DNA from: Pterobdella sp. o SKG-2022
Lineage: Eukaryota; Annelida; Clitellata; Hirudinida; Piscicolidae
Direction of reading: 5' to 3'
DNA length: 64,000 nt
NCBI GenBank assembly: GCA_964035795.1
Contig: OZ038321.1
Coordinates: forward strand, 9,328,294 to 9,392,293
Part shown: positions 39,039 through 52,660 of the stretch, one piece after another
Layout of the letters: each line of letters begins with the position of its first letter
How positions within the stretch are numbered: position 1 is the first letter of the stretch
Position numbers and translations under genes: made by a program
The notes under the pieces: generated by a model
What the model saw: the letters and a program-made list of their open reading frames with translations, nothing else
What the model was told of the DNA's origin: nothing
Databases searched by the model: none

Positions 39039-40904
39039 TTCTAATGTTTATTACTCAGCTAATAATGAAAAAATATTTTAAACATCCTTGTGAAACTGGA
39101 AATCTGAATCTTGTTGCAAACTATTTAAACCAAATTGTTAGTCACATCATGATAAGAGTGTGTCATTAGATTTGAAAGCTTTTTGTGAAAATTAAATAAT
39201 AATATTAATAATAATAATCTACGAGGTTTATTAAAGTGATGTTTGACCCAGGGAGTTTCAAGATGAAGTTTAAATGTATGATTCTTATTTTTCATGCTTT
39301 TTAAAATATCTTTTTCTACAGAGAAAGTGGAAGTGTATAAACCTTCTCTTTGAATTTCAATTCAAGCTTCATTTATTAAAAGTGATACGCAAATGCCTCT
39401 AAAAACAAATTTGAAATAAACATTGTAACACGCCTGCAGACATTGATGGGAGATAAGAAGGAAGAAATGGTCTTGGCGTCTCAAAAGTTGATAATCATCA
39501 TTTGAATCTTGAATATCACATCCGAGTTTAATCACAATTCAATGAATATTACCTTTCAGATATTTATTTCTACTAGAAGGATTTTTGAAAGTGAACTTGT
39601 GCATCAAGAGAATGGTGGTTATGGTAACCTCTAATGATTGCATGAAGTTGTCTATTCGTGCAACTTTAATTTGAGTTTTTGTAAAAAAAAAATATGTTTG
39701 TGTAATTGATCTGTTAAACACACCCACAAAACAAACTAAACTGCAAACCCCGTTGACACAGTCATAATGAGGTGAGCATGGAGAAGTCCAAGAGATTCAT
39801 TCAGCTAATTTTTATTATCTCATGCTAAATTTTAAGCTTTTTAAAACGAAGTTTAGACGAGATTTTGCAAAATATAGTATTATTTATGTTTAGTTTTCTA
39901 AAATAGGCATACTTTCTAAGTTTTCACATTTTTTTCAGAATAAATCTAATTTTTATATACTTTATGTAAACATACCTCTTGCATTTTGCATATTCAAAAA
40001 TATTACGGTTTTTTCGATAAATGAGACCAGTAAACAATAGTAAAAAATAAAAAAATTAGATTTTCGTGAAGATAACAACATTTTTGAATAACTAAAAGAG
40101 TAAACGCTTAAAAACCTAGACATTCCGAGTACGGATTTTTGAAAACTACGGAAAAATAATTTTATCTGGTTTGTACAGTTTTTTGTGGATAAGTAAACGT
40201 CAAAAAAATAAACTTTTGTTTTGAATAACTCGATATGACAACGTTTATCTCAAGTTTGAACTTGTTTTACAAAACTTAATCACAAATTTACTTTTGTCAT
40301 AAGCTCTAGGTTTTAGTATTGTTATATACCACTCAAAGACATTGTTATTGATAAACTTTCAAAAATCAATTATTTTCTTCGTTAAAAAATTTCATCATTC
40401 ATTTTACTGGAGAATGGTCAATTTGAATTGTTTCTGGCATAGTTCGACTGGGACGCTGTAACAGGGCTTGCGGTTATTTGTACTTTTCTTGCAATTGATA
40501 ATGTGTTGCTTTGCATGATGTTCTATCATGAATCAATAAGTTGATAAAACAATAACTGATTCAACATTTAATAAAAAGAATTTTCAAATACATCAGTGTA
40601 AAAATAAGCTTCACTAGTAATATGCATAAATACTTTTGGTATGATCTTGAGCCCATCCTCCTATCAGCGTTACCTTGTTTATTATGGCATCAAGACAGAC
40701 TCGCCTTAAGCAACTAACTTTTACTAGCTGTACTTAGATATAGATATCTGGGTTTTGTCATTTTTCTGAAAATTGTTTAAATCTAATTGATTTTTAAAAA
40801 AGTGAAATAACGGATTTTTCATTTATCTGTCTGTGACAGAATATTCTAATAAAGTAAATCAGTCGTATATAATCAAAACTATTGAAAAACTAACTCATTA
40901 TAAA
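39039..40904. other. Intergenic region between divergent SVEP1 and agrin-like genes
   Basis: AT-rich DNA with no recognisable exon. It should contain the SVEP1 promoter and possibly that of the agrin-like gene. No specific element is supported. Confidence 0.5.
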
Positions 40905-41640
40905 CTCAACCATCAACAATGAACTACCCTATGAATTAAGACTAGGTAAATTATTTCCCATACAAAAACCAAACAAAACAAAAAATGCAAAAATAATACA
41001 CCCATAATAGTACTCTCAATAATAAGAAAAATAATTTCAAACGTAACTCGTGCTAGAATTTTACCATCAATGGAAAAATTCATCCCCCACAACCAAGCAG
41101 TCTTCAGAAAAGGGAGATCAATGAAAGATGTTGTCAGCAACCACAAGATGAAAATTGCCAGTACAATAACCTCGAGCAAAAGACTGGAAATTCAAGGCAT
41201 AGATCTGACATCTGTCTTTAATAGAGTGGATCGTGAAAAACTTATGAAAGTTATAGACAACGTTTGCACGCTTGAAGACTCAAAACTAGTGAACTTTTTT
41301 TTGAAAAACACAAAACTAAGAGTCAGAACGAACGAAGAAGGTCTCACTTTTGTAACAAACAAGTTTCCCACAGGGACATTGAACAAGCGAAAAAACGACG
41401 CTGGCAAATGCTAGGCCACATTTTGCGTATAGACGACCATGTTTTGGCAAAAAAATCAACCATTGATGCCATCAAAACCAAAAAAGAAAAACGAGGAAGC
41501 CCGATACCAGCCTATTTACCGCCATCAAAGATGACTTGAAACGTCATTCCCTTTCAATAGAAGAGGCAATCGAACTTGCAAAAGACTGGAAATCGTGGAA
41601 GTTCGAGGAAAGCCGTGCTTCAGCGAACGAAAAACTCTAA
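40905..41640 (+). mobile_element. LINE RT fragment, internally deleted
   Basis: The plus strand reads LPSMEKFIPHNQAVFRKGRS and IQGIDLTSVFNRVDREKLM (RT motifs 2 and 3). It then jumps to the element's C-terminus, RRWQMLGHILRIDDHVLAKK ... IEEAIELAKDWKSWKF ending at a stop near 41640. The catalytic DD region is missing, which suggests an internal deletion. Confidence 0.75.
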
Positions 41641-41909
41641 CTTTTGAATTTACATTCATTTTTCACTGTTTTTTGCAAACCCTGATAAATAATAAAAATA
41701 AATAATGCATATAATCAATACTGAAAACTTTTATAATATATATCGCTTTCATTTCATAGAGATTGAATGAACAACATTCAAAAATTTATATATTGACTGA
41801 AATTTTCAAGTAATGTATAAAGGAAAGGAAATGACAGCTTATATAGATTATCCGTTACATATATATTGCCGGGCGTTATTGTAGGCATGCTTCGATTTGT
41901 TGTGCAATC

Positions 41910-44900
41910 ATGACGCTGTCCCGGACTATCCTTCTTCTCCGCACTCTCACCCTCATAGGCGCTTCAGGTGATATTTGGTTTTAATTTTAACTTAATATTT
42001 CTATTTTATGTAGTAAACTAAGAAATTTTTCAAATGTCTCATGAAATATAACTAACCAACATACCAGTTTGTTTTAACTTCTGAAATATTGAGGCATGGT
42101 CTGTTTATGAATATTAAATAGAAGCGATCAAAGCCTTTGTATTTTATCGAAACATTTAAATGCGGGTATTTGCGATAATTGTCACTTTTGAGGTCGGAGG
42201 CGGTGGTTACGATGGATAAATGACGCATAATAAGCAACTAGGCAGGACTCTTATAAAAAGCTCCCTGAAGCGCAATTTATTATAATTGTTTGTAGACAGT
42301 TTTGATCCTCAAACATCCCTCTAAGCTTTTTCATATTTTTGGTCAAAATTATTAGTTTCGACGCGATATTTTCGGTCATTTTTTATAGCATATTATTTAA
42401 ATAATTTTTATTGTTTAGTCTGTTAATAAAAGGATTTTGTAAGTATTTGAAATTTTTTTAAAAATTTCACATTGTGCTGATATTTTAAATTTGTTGGAGG
42501 TTTTGCAAAGGTCAATAAGATGTGCAAGAATACTGGCATCTTTTAATGACATCCCAATCAAAAGAATATCAACTTACAAAGCACCAAAAATGCGCCCGTT
42601 TCTTTAAAAGACTCACTATATCCAATATAAGTTTTCGAAAAAATTTGTTTCAAATAATATAAATTTTACTCACTTTCTTAGCAATCAACTCAGCTCAACT
42701 CCAGCTGCCACCCCGCACTTAGAATTATTTTACCTCATGGCGATAAAAATTTTATACCCATTCTGTATTGTTCAGTCGCTGATATAGAATGAAAATTTTG
42801 TTTTTTTAGAAGCGATGTCATTTTCTAATATTTTAATAATTAGAAAAAAATATATAAATTGGTGTTATTATTACTTTTAAAAAGAAGTTTTTTGGTAACA
42901 AAGTTACAGCACGCTATTCCCAATCCTCTGCAGACAATAGCTCCTAATTATGACATCTGTGTCTCACAATGGAGAGGGTGTTTTGCAGCGTTTCCTGTGG
43001 GACTTGCTTTCTTTGTGTTCTTTAAGTTCTTTACATTTTTTCCTTTTGGAACTATTGTGTTCATCTCTGAATTTGTAAACATTTAATTAGAAGAATTAAA
43101 ATATTTTCTATTTTTCATGCTAACATTTCCAAATGATTTTTTTTTCTAATGATTATATGAGAGTTTGTAACGTGAGAGAACTGAAAAATATATATTTCAA
43201 GCGTTATAGATGCAATTTTGAAACATGTGCTCATATCGATATAAAATTGAAAAAATGATGGAATTTATTAAGATGAGTTTTTTTGATGGAAATAAGTCTT
43301 GCTATTTTTTTTTATCATAAAAAATCATCTTGGAAACAATTTCACAAATCAAATATTCTGGAAACATAAGTGAAAATATTTCATTTCGTGCTGCGTGCCA
43401 AGAAATTTTATATTTTTGAAATCTCATGAGAGATTAAATATTTTAAATGATGAAGATATGAAGTTGGACACTGTTCCCAAGCGGGTGCCACTAAATGACT
43501 TCCCCTCCGTCATCGTCACCTTCAACGACTCCAAGTATTCTGCAAATCTAACCAACAACTGGGAGAGTTATCATATGCTGTCAAACAATAAAAATGAAAA
43601 AAAATTACCAAAAATATGTAAAACAATGAAATTTACTAAAGAAAAAAATATTTTATCGAAACATCAAAGGTCAAGAAGCATTCGAAGTGCTAAGCAAAAG
43701 GATAAGCAAAATCATAACTCGAAGAAAAGTCGATTTCTGTCGATCCACAAGTTTGATGAGAAGCGTTCACAAACTACTGACTCTTTCAAGAACAAATCTC
43801 ATGCAAAATATAACGATCAGGTGATCCACTGCAGTACTATCACTTGCTACAATGGTGGCGTGTGTAACGACCAACAAAAAGAATGCATTTGTCTCATGGG
43901 CTATAGTGGCAAACACTGCGAAATAGGTCTTTATATTACCAAAAATATAATGAAAAGACATTGATTCGAATTTTTGAAAACATTTAATAGTTTTTTGTAA
44001 AAATAAATAACATGTTTTTTTGGAAATTTGAAATTGAAAGAACTATTTGCAGATGCTCCTGTCAGATTCCCCAAATATAATGGAAACGGGTTTATCGAGT
44101 TTCCAAAATTATTGAAGGCAGAAGAAAATTTCATCATAAAGATGGAGTTCAAAGCAGAGAAGGAAGATGGACTGCTTCTCTTCACCTCGGAACACCCCAA
44201 CGCCATGTTCGACTTTTTCTCAGTTTCCCTCTTCTCCTCCAGGCTTGATTTCAGGTGGTTTATAACTAATGATTTTGAATGTGTGCTATTTTATAAAAAT
44301 AAAAAATGAAAATAGATAAGTTTTTTCAGGGAAACTTCGCAAATTGTTTTACAACTAAAACTGCGCCTTTTGATAAAGAAAATGTAATTTTATTAATGAA
44401 AATAAATTGATTTGAAAGGTTTGATTGTGGTTCAGGAATGGCTATCTTACGTACTGATGAGAAGGTGAGACTACACCAATGGAATGAGTTGTTGATAAGT
44501 AGGCATCAAAGACATGCTTTCATCCAGTTGAATGATGGAAGAAAAACAATCGGGAAGTCTAAGGTGGGCAAAATTTTCAAATATTTTTATGACATTTTCC
44601 ATTCAGTAAAGTCAAGTATTTCTTAAACGAAGAATGCAAACTTTCTCGGAAAGTAGTAATGGTATTAATAATTCGACTCATATGTTTCCTTCTTGAAAAA
44701 AGCATCTTACTTGTTAAGCATTCTTCATTTTCACCCAGTTAGATTATTCTGCATTTGGCATTTCATCTGACTCCAGTCTTTTTCAATCTACTTCAACAGC
44801 AAGTGTAACATCAGCGTTATTGACTTTTTCTATCATTTCATTCTATGAACCTTCTGCTTGTTTTTCTGTTTTAGAAAAGTTTTGATTCTGAATCTTGTTT

Positions 44901-47900
44901 ATCAATAGTATTTGATTCCATTTGACAATACCGAAGTCCTCATCAGTGAAATCCTTTTCGTCTTCAAATTATTTTTGTCAGAGCGAACGACTTAATTTTA
45001 AATAAGATTGTAAAAATGCTTGATGAGAGCAACATTGAAAAAAAAAATTACGGACTCAAAACAGATAACTCCATTACAACACAATAATCAAAATTCAATT
45101 TCAAAACCTAATGATTTTCGAAATGTATAAAACTTTTAATTTTTTGCTTTGTCTAATGAAAATGACATTTAGCTAGGAATAATTATTTTTCAGGGCCAAT
45201 TTTCAAGAATAAACTTTCAAAAGAATTTGTTCCTTGGTGGCTATGCTCACCTGGCCGCTGTGAAGGACCGAACTGGCGTGAAAAGTGGATTTCATGGGTG
45301 TGTACGGCTGCTGAAAATAAATGACAAAGTTTTTGATATGCGAAAAGGGGCTTTTGTCGGTGATGCCCTTACTGGTTATAACGTAGGTGAGAAACCTTTG
45401 AAGAATCTAGTGAATATTTTTGTCTTCACACTTATTTAATATTGTTGCACTTCATACCTAATGCTGAATGAAACACTTATCAGAGGAATGTAGTTCTGAG
45501 GTGTGCAAAAAAGTTGAGTGTTTGAACGGTGGCTTTTGTCATACAGAGAATGTTGAAGACTCTTTTTGTGTGTGTCCCCTGGGCACCACTGGAGACCGCT
45601 GCCAACATAGTTAGACCTTGTGGGAAATCTGAATTGATTTTTAACCAAACCAAAATAATTAAGTTGAATATTGAAGCTTATGATTATTTAGTATGGTTTG
45701 AAATATTTTTTAATGAAAATAAAAATGTATTCAGAAATAAGCCTGATAATGCCGATGTTCACCGGCTCATCATCCTTCTTGCAATACACGGGCCTGCAGA
45801 GGAGTGTGTTGTCGTACAACGAGATTGAGATCAGATTCAAACCCACCAGTCCAGATGGTTCAAAATATTTTAATTCAGATACATATATTATATCTAATAT
45901 CTCAATGTCTAAATATCATTTTTAGAAAATTTTTATTGACTAGCATGGTAATCCAATATTATTTTCAGGTTTGATCATGTACAATGGGTATGCCAAAGAT
46001 AAAACCGGAGACTTTGTATCATTAGCAATGAAAGAAAGTTACGTTGAATATCGCTTTGACTTGGGGTCTGGTCCAGCTATACTGAGGTACGATTTGAAAT
46101 TATTTATACAATCTCACAATGGTGTGAACTGCTTATGAAAGAAACTTGGTTGTTATCAGTGTGTTTGCCATACAACCTCAACTTGAAGGCTTACCAATCC
46201 CTTTTAGGCAGGGTGCTTGATGTATTTAAATAATAAGTTCAAAATAATAATAAAAATTTTCACAATAAAAAAATAATTTCATTGGTGTTTTTGTGAATTG
46301 AAAGATTTAGTTATGAGATAGCGAGATTCCATGTTCTGCAGTCATGCAAGGGTACACTTAAACTTGAAGTTATCATAAACTTAACTATTAATAAGAAGCA
46401 ACGTTAAAATGGGTCTTGTGAAAGCTGTTTATACAATTTTGAGTTATTGGGATTGAAACTTCAAAAACATTCATGACTTAGCTTACTAATTTTCAAAAAC
46501 CTGCTCCAACTTTTGATAACTTCTTTAAAATCAGAACTACTTGAAGATATTTGAAAAATATCGCCATCAAATAAGAATAATTTGTATTTTTATACTGAAA
46601 CTATTTCAAAAGACCAAATTTGCAACGTTGTCAACCACTATAAAGAAGCAAATCAAAAGTGAGGTTGAATGAGTGGCATGTTGTGAGGCTGTCGAGGACG
46701 GGAAGAAGTGGCATTCTGAAGGTAGATGAAGAGCAATTGGTGGAAGCCATGGCAAGTGGAGCATTCACGCAACTCACATTGACCCTTGATTTGTTTCTTG
46801 GAGGACACAGAAACTTTGACGAAGTTTCCTCACACGCCCAAGTTAACAAGTCTTTTGAAGGATGCATTCAGAAGGTAAGTCGGGGTTCCAGCCTCATTGT
46901 ACTTTTCATATTTCAAGTATTTTTTCATATTATTTGACTTATCAGAATCTTACAGAGTTTTGCTGTAAGATTTGAACACTACAAATTGTTATTTATCTTA
47001 TTATTATTTCAAAAAATTCGAGGTGATTGTTAATGAACGTCCAATCAAAATGCTTGACGAAGCAATTACTGGTTTGAATGTCAAAAACTGTGAACATGTT
47101 TGTACTAAAAAGCCCTGTTCAGAGATCGGGAAATGCCTTCCATTGTTGGAGTCTTATAAATGTTCTTGTCCCTTGGTTTCCACGGGACTCCGCTGCATGC
47201 AAAGTAATGGGTGCATTGTTTTATGCAGGATTACTCAATGCTTTGAATAGTTGTGATGGTTTTTATTTGACAATTTTTTTTTAAACTTTTAAAGCTCAAA
47301 AAAAATTAATTTACTAATTTGTGTTTTGTTTTGGAAGACAAGGAGTAGTGCTATGAACACTCGATTCGGGATGGCTCACAAAAAGATGAAAATTTAAAAT
47401 AATTTTTTTAAAAATCAAGGTATTTTTTAGTCTATTAACTAGGTGCAATAAAATACTCAAAGAATTGGACTATACGACTATCGGAACCCCTTCCTTCAGC
47501 TCTAACAGCTTTCTCTTTTACAAAAATAAACAAATATTAGACAAGTAATTTTCCAATTAACTACTCAAAATTTCAAGCTATGATTTGAATTTTTTCAAAT
47601 ACTATAAACAATAAAAACTTATATAAGGTTATCAGGAAGAAGTACAAAGGTTTCGCTAAGGATTCAGACTGTAGCCTCAGAAGGCCTAGTGTTGTGGGCA
47701 TGCGAAGAAGAACTGGGACCTCATGGCGATTTCTTCAGTGTTGGAGTGCAAGCGGGATTTATTCAAGTGATTTTTTTGAAAAAAATACTTAAGATATACT
47801 AAGATCAGTTCGTAAAAATCTTTATGTTTTATTCGAATTAGTATCAAATACACAGCTTGGAATTAGGAAAATTGTTCAATCGAAATATAACAAAAATTTT

Positions 47901-48807
47901 TGAAGAACAGGATTAATTATAAAAAATATAAAATCATTTTTTTTAATACGATATTTTCAACATTTTGATGTTCAACATTCCAAAGGTGAGATACAACTTG
48001 GGCAGTGGAGACGTCAATGCAATTTTAAACACCACGAAAATAGATGATGGAAAATGGCATCATGTTAAAATACATAGGTATTTACAACAAAAAAAATACC
48101 AAAAAACTATCAAAATTATTATTCTGTCCGGGTAGTAGGTAGCTACTGATTTTTCTTTTTAACACAGCTGATACTAAAATGTGTCATATGATTTTCCTAA
48201 ATATCTTTAAGAAAGAAAATCTTAAAAATAAATGAATAATTGCTAAAATTTTCATAATTTAAAACCATTTTTTCAACCACGCCGAAAAAATGAGACAAAA
48301 GTTGAAAGAGTTATTAAAATTATTAGTTCTCAAAAACAAAGTTCTCTTTATCAACTACTCTCTCGTCAGACACGATCGTAAGTGTTATGGGAGTGTGGAT
48401 GGCCAAGCACTCGAACTTCTAGCAGAATCTCCAGGCGATATGAGGCAACTCACTAACCTTGCTTCGCTTTATATAGGTTGATCTCACTTTATCTACAAAT
48501 AATTCTATCAAGCTTGAATGCTGTTAATTATTGAAGGAGGAATGGATGAAATATCATTGGGCACACAGCAACAATACAAGGAGGGCCTCAGAGGGTGTTT
48601 GAGTCACTTCTCCCTAAATGAGGGTTCGTCACAGCAATTAGAATATTGTCAATGCATAAAACAAAAAAGTAAAATATTATTCAATAAGAATATTTGAAAA
48701 ATATTGGAATTATAATGAAAATTTTTTTTCTCCCCTCATTAGATTATGATGTGGATATAATGAAGTCTGCGGTAGATGGCGCAAACATCAAGCATTGTTC
48801 AACATAA
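41910..48807 (+). CDS. AGRN-like: Agrin-like protein: EGF and three laminin-G domains
   Basis: Secreted matrix protein matching the C-terminal half of agrin, the part that in vertebrates binds dystroglycan and LRP4/MuSK. Supported exons: 43403-43926 (upstream edge uncertain), 44053-44254, 44419-44563, 45194-45386, 45484-45609, 45735-45857, 45969-46086, 46646-46874, 47023-47203, 47636-47766, 47986-48077, 48370-48476, 48537-48623, 48743-48807. Phases agree from the EGF exon to the stop. Order: basic Lys/Ser-rich segment, EGF (CYNGGVCNDQQKECIC), LamG1 (FDCGSGMAILR), EGF (VECLNGGFC), LamG2 (YRFDLGSGPAILR; GILKVDEEQLVEAMASGAFT as in agrin), EGF, LamG3 (EGLVLW, VRYNLGSG), ending IKHCST-stop. A likely signal-peptide exon is 41910-41967 (MTLSRTILLLRTLTLIGAS). 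Its junction phase does not fit the EGF exon directly, so an intermediate exon is missing from the model. No NtA, Kazal or SEA module was found. Confidence 0.82.
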
Positions 48808-49844
48808 AACTGACACACGAATGTTTTTTAATTTAATTAAGAAACGAAACAAAATTTTTATGCTATGAAAGATGAATAATTATTTAGGAAATTATAGCTA
48901 GAATTAACAGAAAAACAAAGCAAAAAAGTTTCGCAAAAGATAATTCATCATACATGCTAGTATTTTTTTAAAATTTTGTAGTTATTTTATGAAAATTTTC
49001 TAGTTTTTTTTTTGTTCTTCATTATCAGTTTATAAAATGGTTTTTATTCTAAAAATGTTTCTAACAAAATTTTTTTGAATTATTTCGTGTGGCTTTTGAC
49101 ATTTTCTCAAAAATCCTTCTTAACCTGGTTTTTAGTGTGATAAATTCAAAATATAACCTATGAACTTACTTAACTGAAGCATTATAATAAGATGAACTTT
49201 TTAAGCCAAAGCAAAATAAAAAATTTTTGAACACTAATAGTTTTTGCTATTAGTTCCTAATCTTTTGGTTAACAGTTCAAAATGTTCAACTAAATGTAAT
49301 GTTACATGTAAAATCCACACGGTTAACACCTAGCTTTTTACTTTATAATAGAAACTATTGGTGCTCAAAAAATTTTTCATTACAATAGAGTTATAATAAT
49401 TGGTCAATTAGTGTTATTATGATATGAAAATAAAACAACAACTAATGTTAAAACTGCAAACATTCATAAGAGAAAAGGTTGAAGAGACCGTTGAATATGA
49501 CATTAAACCGCATGAGAAGATCGATGTTCATAATCGTCTAACACTCAAGATTTTGCATTGAATTTTTATGAAAAATAGCTCAGTTTGAAATCAATTTTAT
49601 TTGATAGTGTTTTGAATGTTTTAAAATAATTGTTCATTTGAAAATGACCTATGATAAAAAATTTTGTGTTTTTTATAAACCTTGTAACTTAGTTGTATCC
49701 GCGTAGTTTTCATTTCAATCTTCATATCGTGTTCGTATATCAAAGTTCATGTTCTTAATAGTAATTTCACGATTTTCACCATTTTATTAAATTTTTGTTT
49801 TAGCGAAAAAAATTATATAATTTTTCCCGGAGTGTGTTGTAAAA
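48808..49844. other. Intergenic region between the agrin-like gene and TAF9
   Basis: AT-rich, no coding signal. It contains the 49218-49378 inverted-repeat element and presumably the TAF9 promoter. Confidence 0.5.
49218..49378. repeat. Inverted-repeat element
   Basis: The left end AAAAATTTTTGAACACTAAT and right end TGGTGCTCAAAAAATTTTTC are inverted copies of about 26 bp with a few mismatches. GGTTAAC is also mirrored inside. The TTTGAACACTAA core resembles the elements at 33.3 kb and 63.2 kb. Confidence 0.6.
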
Positions 49845-50779
49845 ATGACTTCAAAGGGAACCTCCAAAGATGCCGCCATAATTAAAAAAATTTTATCCGA
49901 AATGGGTGTTGATGAGTATGAACCAAGAGTGGTTAATCAGCTTATTGAATTTTCATACAGTGAGATTTTTTTGGCATAAATAGACTCTTCTATAGATTGT
50001 TACAATTTTTTATTCTAACAGTGAAATTTCAATTTTTCAGGATATACTACTGAAGCGTTAGAAGATGCTAAAATGTTGTCAAATCATCTAGGAAAAAAAA
50101 CTATAGACGTGGAGGATGTCAAGTTAGCCTGTCGAAGAAGAGTTGAAAATACATTCAATAGTCCCCCTTCAAGAGAAGTTATAAAATTTCTTATAATTTT
50201 GAGTTTTTGAAATGAAAAATTATTTCAAATAAAAGTTTTAATACTTTTGCTCATTATTTCCCAAAAATCAGCTTCTTTTAGAGATAGCAAAAAATCGAAA
50301 CAGTACACCATTGCCACCTATCAAACCATTCAGTGGTTCAAAACTACCTCCTGATAAATACTGCCTCACAGCTCCCAACTTCAAACAAGTTTGCTCATGA
50401 ATAATTTTCAAATTATTGAACACATTTTGTTTATTAAAAAAGAATGAAGTTTTTGGTGAACAGTAAGATTTGCAATTATGGGAAAAACTAATGGATGCCA
50501 CTTATAATACTTGAAAATTCTATTTTTGTTAAAAACTATGTAGTTTTTTAATAAAATAATATTGAATGTTCAATAATTTTTTACTTTATCTTGCTGAAAT
50601 AATTATTTTTCAAATATTAATACTACTTATAATGAGTTAAATTTTTAATATTAATGCTTTACCTCCAGACTTCAAAAAAGAACAAGATTCAATCTTCAAA
50701 ATTAGCAAATTCATCCAACAAACCTGTGATTTCATTTGTTAATCCTCAATCAATAAACACTATAAGTTTAAAAAAATGA
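49845..50779 (+). CDS. TAF9: TAF9, TFIID/SAGA histone-fold subunit
   Basis: Component of TFIID and SAGA; its histone fold pairs with TAF6. Exons 49845-49959, 50041-50177, 50272-50388 and 50669-50779 give 159 codons. The histone fold is [40 protein letters not shown] and [20 protein letters not shown]. The conserved C-terminal motif is [23 protein letters not shown]. Exon 4 is Lys/Ser-rich and ends SLKK-stop; if intron 3 is retained, the protein ends four residues after APNFKQ instead. It is much shorter than human TAF9 (264 aa) because the low-complexity tail is reduced. Confidence 0.95.
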
Positions 50780-50841
50780 GTTTGAACAATTTTAAAAAAC
50801 TTATTTTTAATTTTTGGTATTTATATTGCTTAACTGAATTC

Positions 50842-50847
50842 AATAAA
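50842..50847 (+). terminator. Poly(A) signal for TAF9
   Basis: AATAAA about 63 bp past the TAF9 stop codon. Confidence 0.6.
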
Positions 50848-51209
50848 AAAGCGTTTATTATATTTTTTATTATAAAAGCATTCCATATGCCAAGAACATC
50901 ATTGTGCTATCAGCAAAACATTTGATATCCATCAGCTCACATACATTTATTTGGAGAATCATTGGTAAATCATCATCATCGTTTTACGTCATTTTTCCCT
51001 TCTCAAGAGGGGTTTGATGAAATTCTAAGTTTCCATAAATCTCTTTCAAAAGCCTGCCTCTCTTCTAACCCAAGTATTTCTAAATCTTCTTCCAGGTTTT
51101 CTTTGACCTACCAACTGGTTTCGTCCCTCAAGGTTTATATTGTACACTTTCAGTGTCAAACTGTCTTGGCTTCCTCGATATATGGCCAAACCACCTCAAT
51201 CTTTGACTC

Positions 51210-52660
51210 CTAAGTCTGGTCTCTAACCGTGGTATACCACATTTCCACCAAAGGATTACCTCGTTTCCCGCTATACTTCATGCCAACCAGTCGTCTCAGT
51301 ATTTTATTTTCGTTTCTTACCAGCATTTCAACCAACTTTTGGGTTAAAGCCCAAGTCTCACTCCCATATAATAAAATATGCTTGATCGATATTTCAGTGA
51401 AATCATATTGTTTCGTAGCAGACCTGAGATATTCCTCCAACTCAACCATGCCACATCAATCCTTCCTCTTACTGTCCTCTCAATATCATTGTCGCAATCA
51501 AAACAATTTCTTAAGTAATTGAAAGATTCGATTTCTTCTATCACCTCACCATCTTCGATGTTGAAACTGCTTCCGGAGTCATTAGTACTATGAGATTTAT
51601 TAGAGCTACATTTAAGACAAAGTTTTTATTGAGTATAATATTTTTTAAACGAGAACACCTCTTATGACACCATTTTTTACATTTATTGTATATTATTAAA
51701 TTACTACCTACACCTTTACCACAACAACCTCATGTCCACCTACCCCAGTTTACTTTATTTTACCACTAACCGTATATTTTTTTTTCTTTATATTGATTTT
51801 TAACCCTCGCAACTCCATCACAACTCTCCATTTCATAAGCATACTTTTCACTTCATCCTCTGATACTGCCGTGAGCACCAGATCGTGAGCATACAACATT
51901 TCCCAAGGAGCATCTTTTATACATTCTTTCGTGGCTTCCTCCATTACCAGAATAAAAAACAGACACTTGAGGAACACCAACTTTTATTTCAAATTCCTTT
52001 GAGGTTCCAGTAAAGGTTTTCACTCTTGAGTTCGTGTTCACATATAGTGCCATAATTAATTGAACCATTCTTTCTGGCACATTTTGTTTTCTAAGAGCCC
52101 ATTTTATCTCTCTTTTCGGCACCCTATCAAAGGATTTTTCTAAATCAACAAAAATAAGATGTAATTCCTTTTTCATGCCACCATATTTTTCTTGCAATTG
52201 TCTCAGCACAAACAATCCATCTATTGTGTTTTTGCCTGGACTGAATCCGAGTTGATTTTGATTAATGGTAATAATTTCTCTCAACCTGGCTTCTAGCACC
52301 TTCTTCCACACTTTCATGCTGTGCTCTAGAAGCCTTATTCCCCTATAATAACCACAATCTAATGCATCACCCTTACCTTTGTACACAACCTCAGTATCGC
52401 TATCTTCCCATTCCTTGGAACATTTTTCATTAAGAATAATTTGTTCGAAAATTTTCCTCAGTTGGTTCACACTAACTTCTTCCGTCATTTTTATCAGGTC
52501 ACTTGTTACTTTTGAAGGGCTAGCGGTTTTGTTATTTTTCTTTTTCATCAGCGCCCTTAAAACCTCAACTATTGTAACGTTTTGTAACGGACCTTCTACT
52601 TTTTCAAATTCGTCGGTATAATAGCATGAAATTTCATTAGTGAATATAAGCTTCAATAAT
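51210..52660 (-). mobile_element. Degraded LINE (RT plus C-terminal domain), minus strand
   Basis: The minus strand has a 267-codon RT piece (52656-51853) with GYYRGIRLLEHSMKVWKKVL, QLGFSPGKNTIDGLFVLRQL and LHLIFVDLEKSFDRVPKREI. A frameshift leads to EMLYAHDLVLTAVSEDEV, where the YADD box has become YAHD, losing a catalytic Asp. Further pieces at 51544-51210 give FNYLRNCFDCDNDIE and LLYGSETWALTQK ... KILRRLVGMKYSGKRGNP. It is dead and belongs to the same broad family as the 59-60 kb element. Confidence 0.85.

Noticed and set aside
42692..42775. Possible agrin-like exon between signal peptide and EGF exon
   Set aside because: Phase would fit (acceptor CTCCAG, donor GTCGCT), but the donor is weak and the peptide resembles nothing.
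42859..43086. 75-codon hydrophobic ORF
   Set aside because: No consistent splice sites or homology; probably intronic chance ORF.
47440..47560. Possible exon at the start of LamG3 reading AFSFTKINKY
   Set aside because: Weak similarity to the agrin LamG3 start, but a TAG precedes any usable donor.
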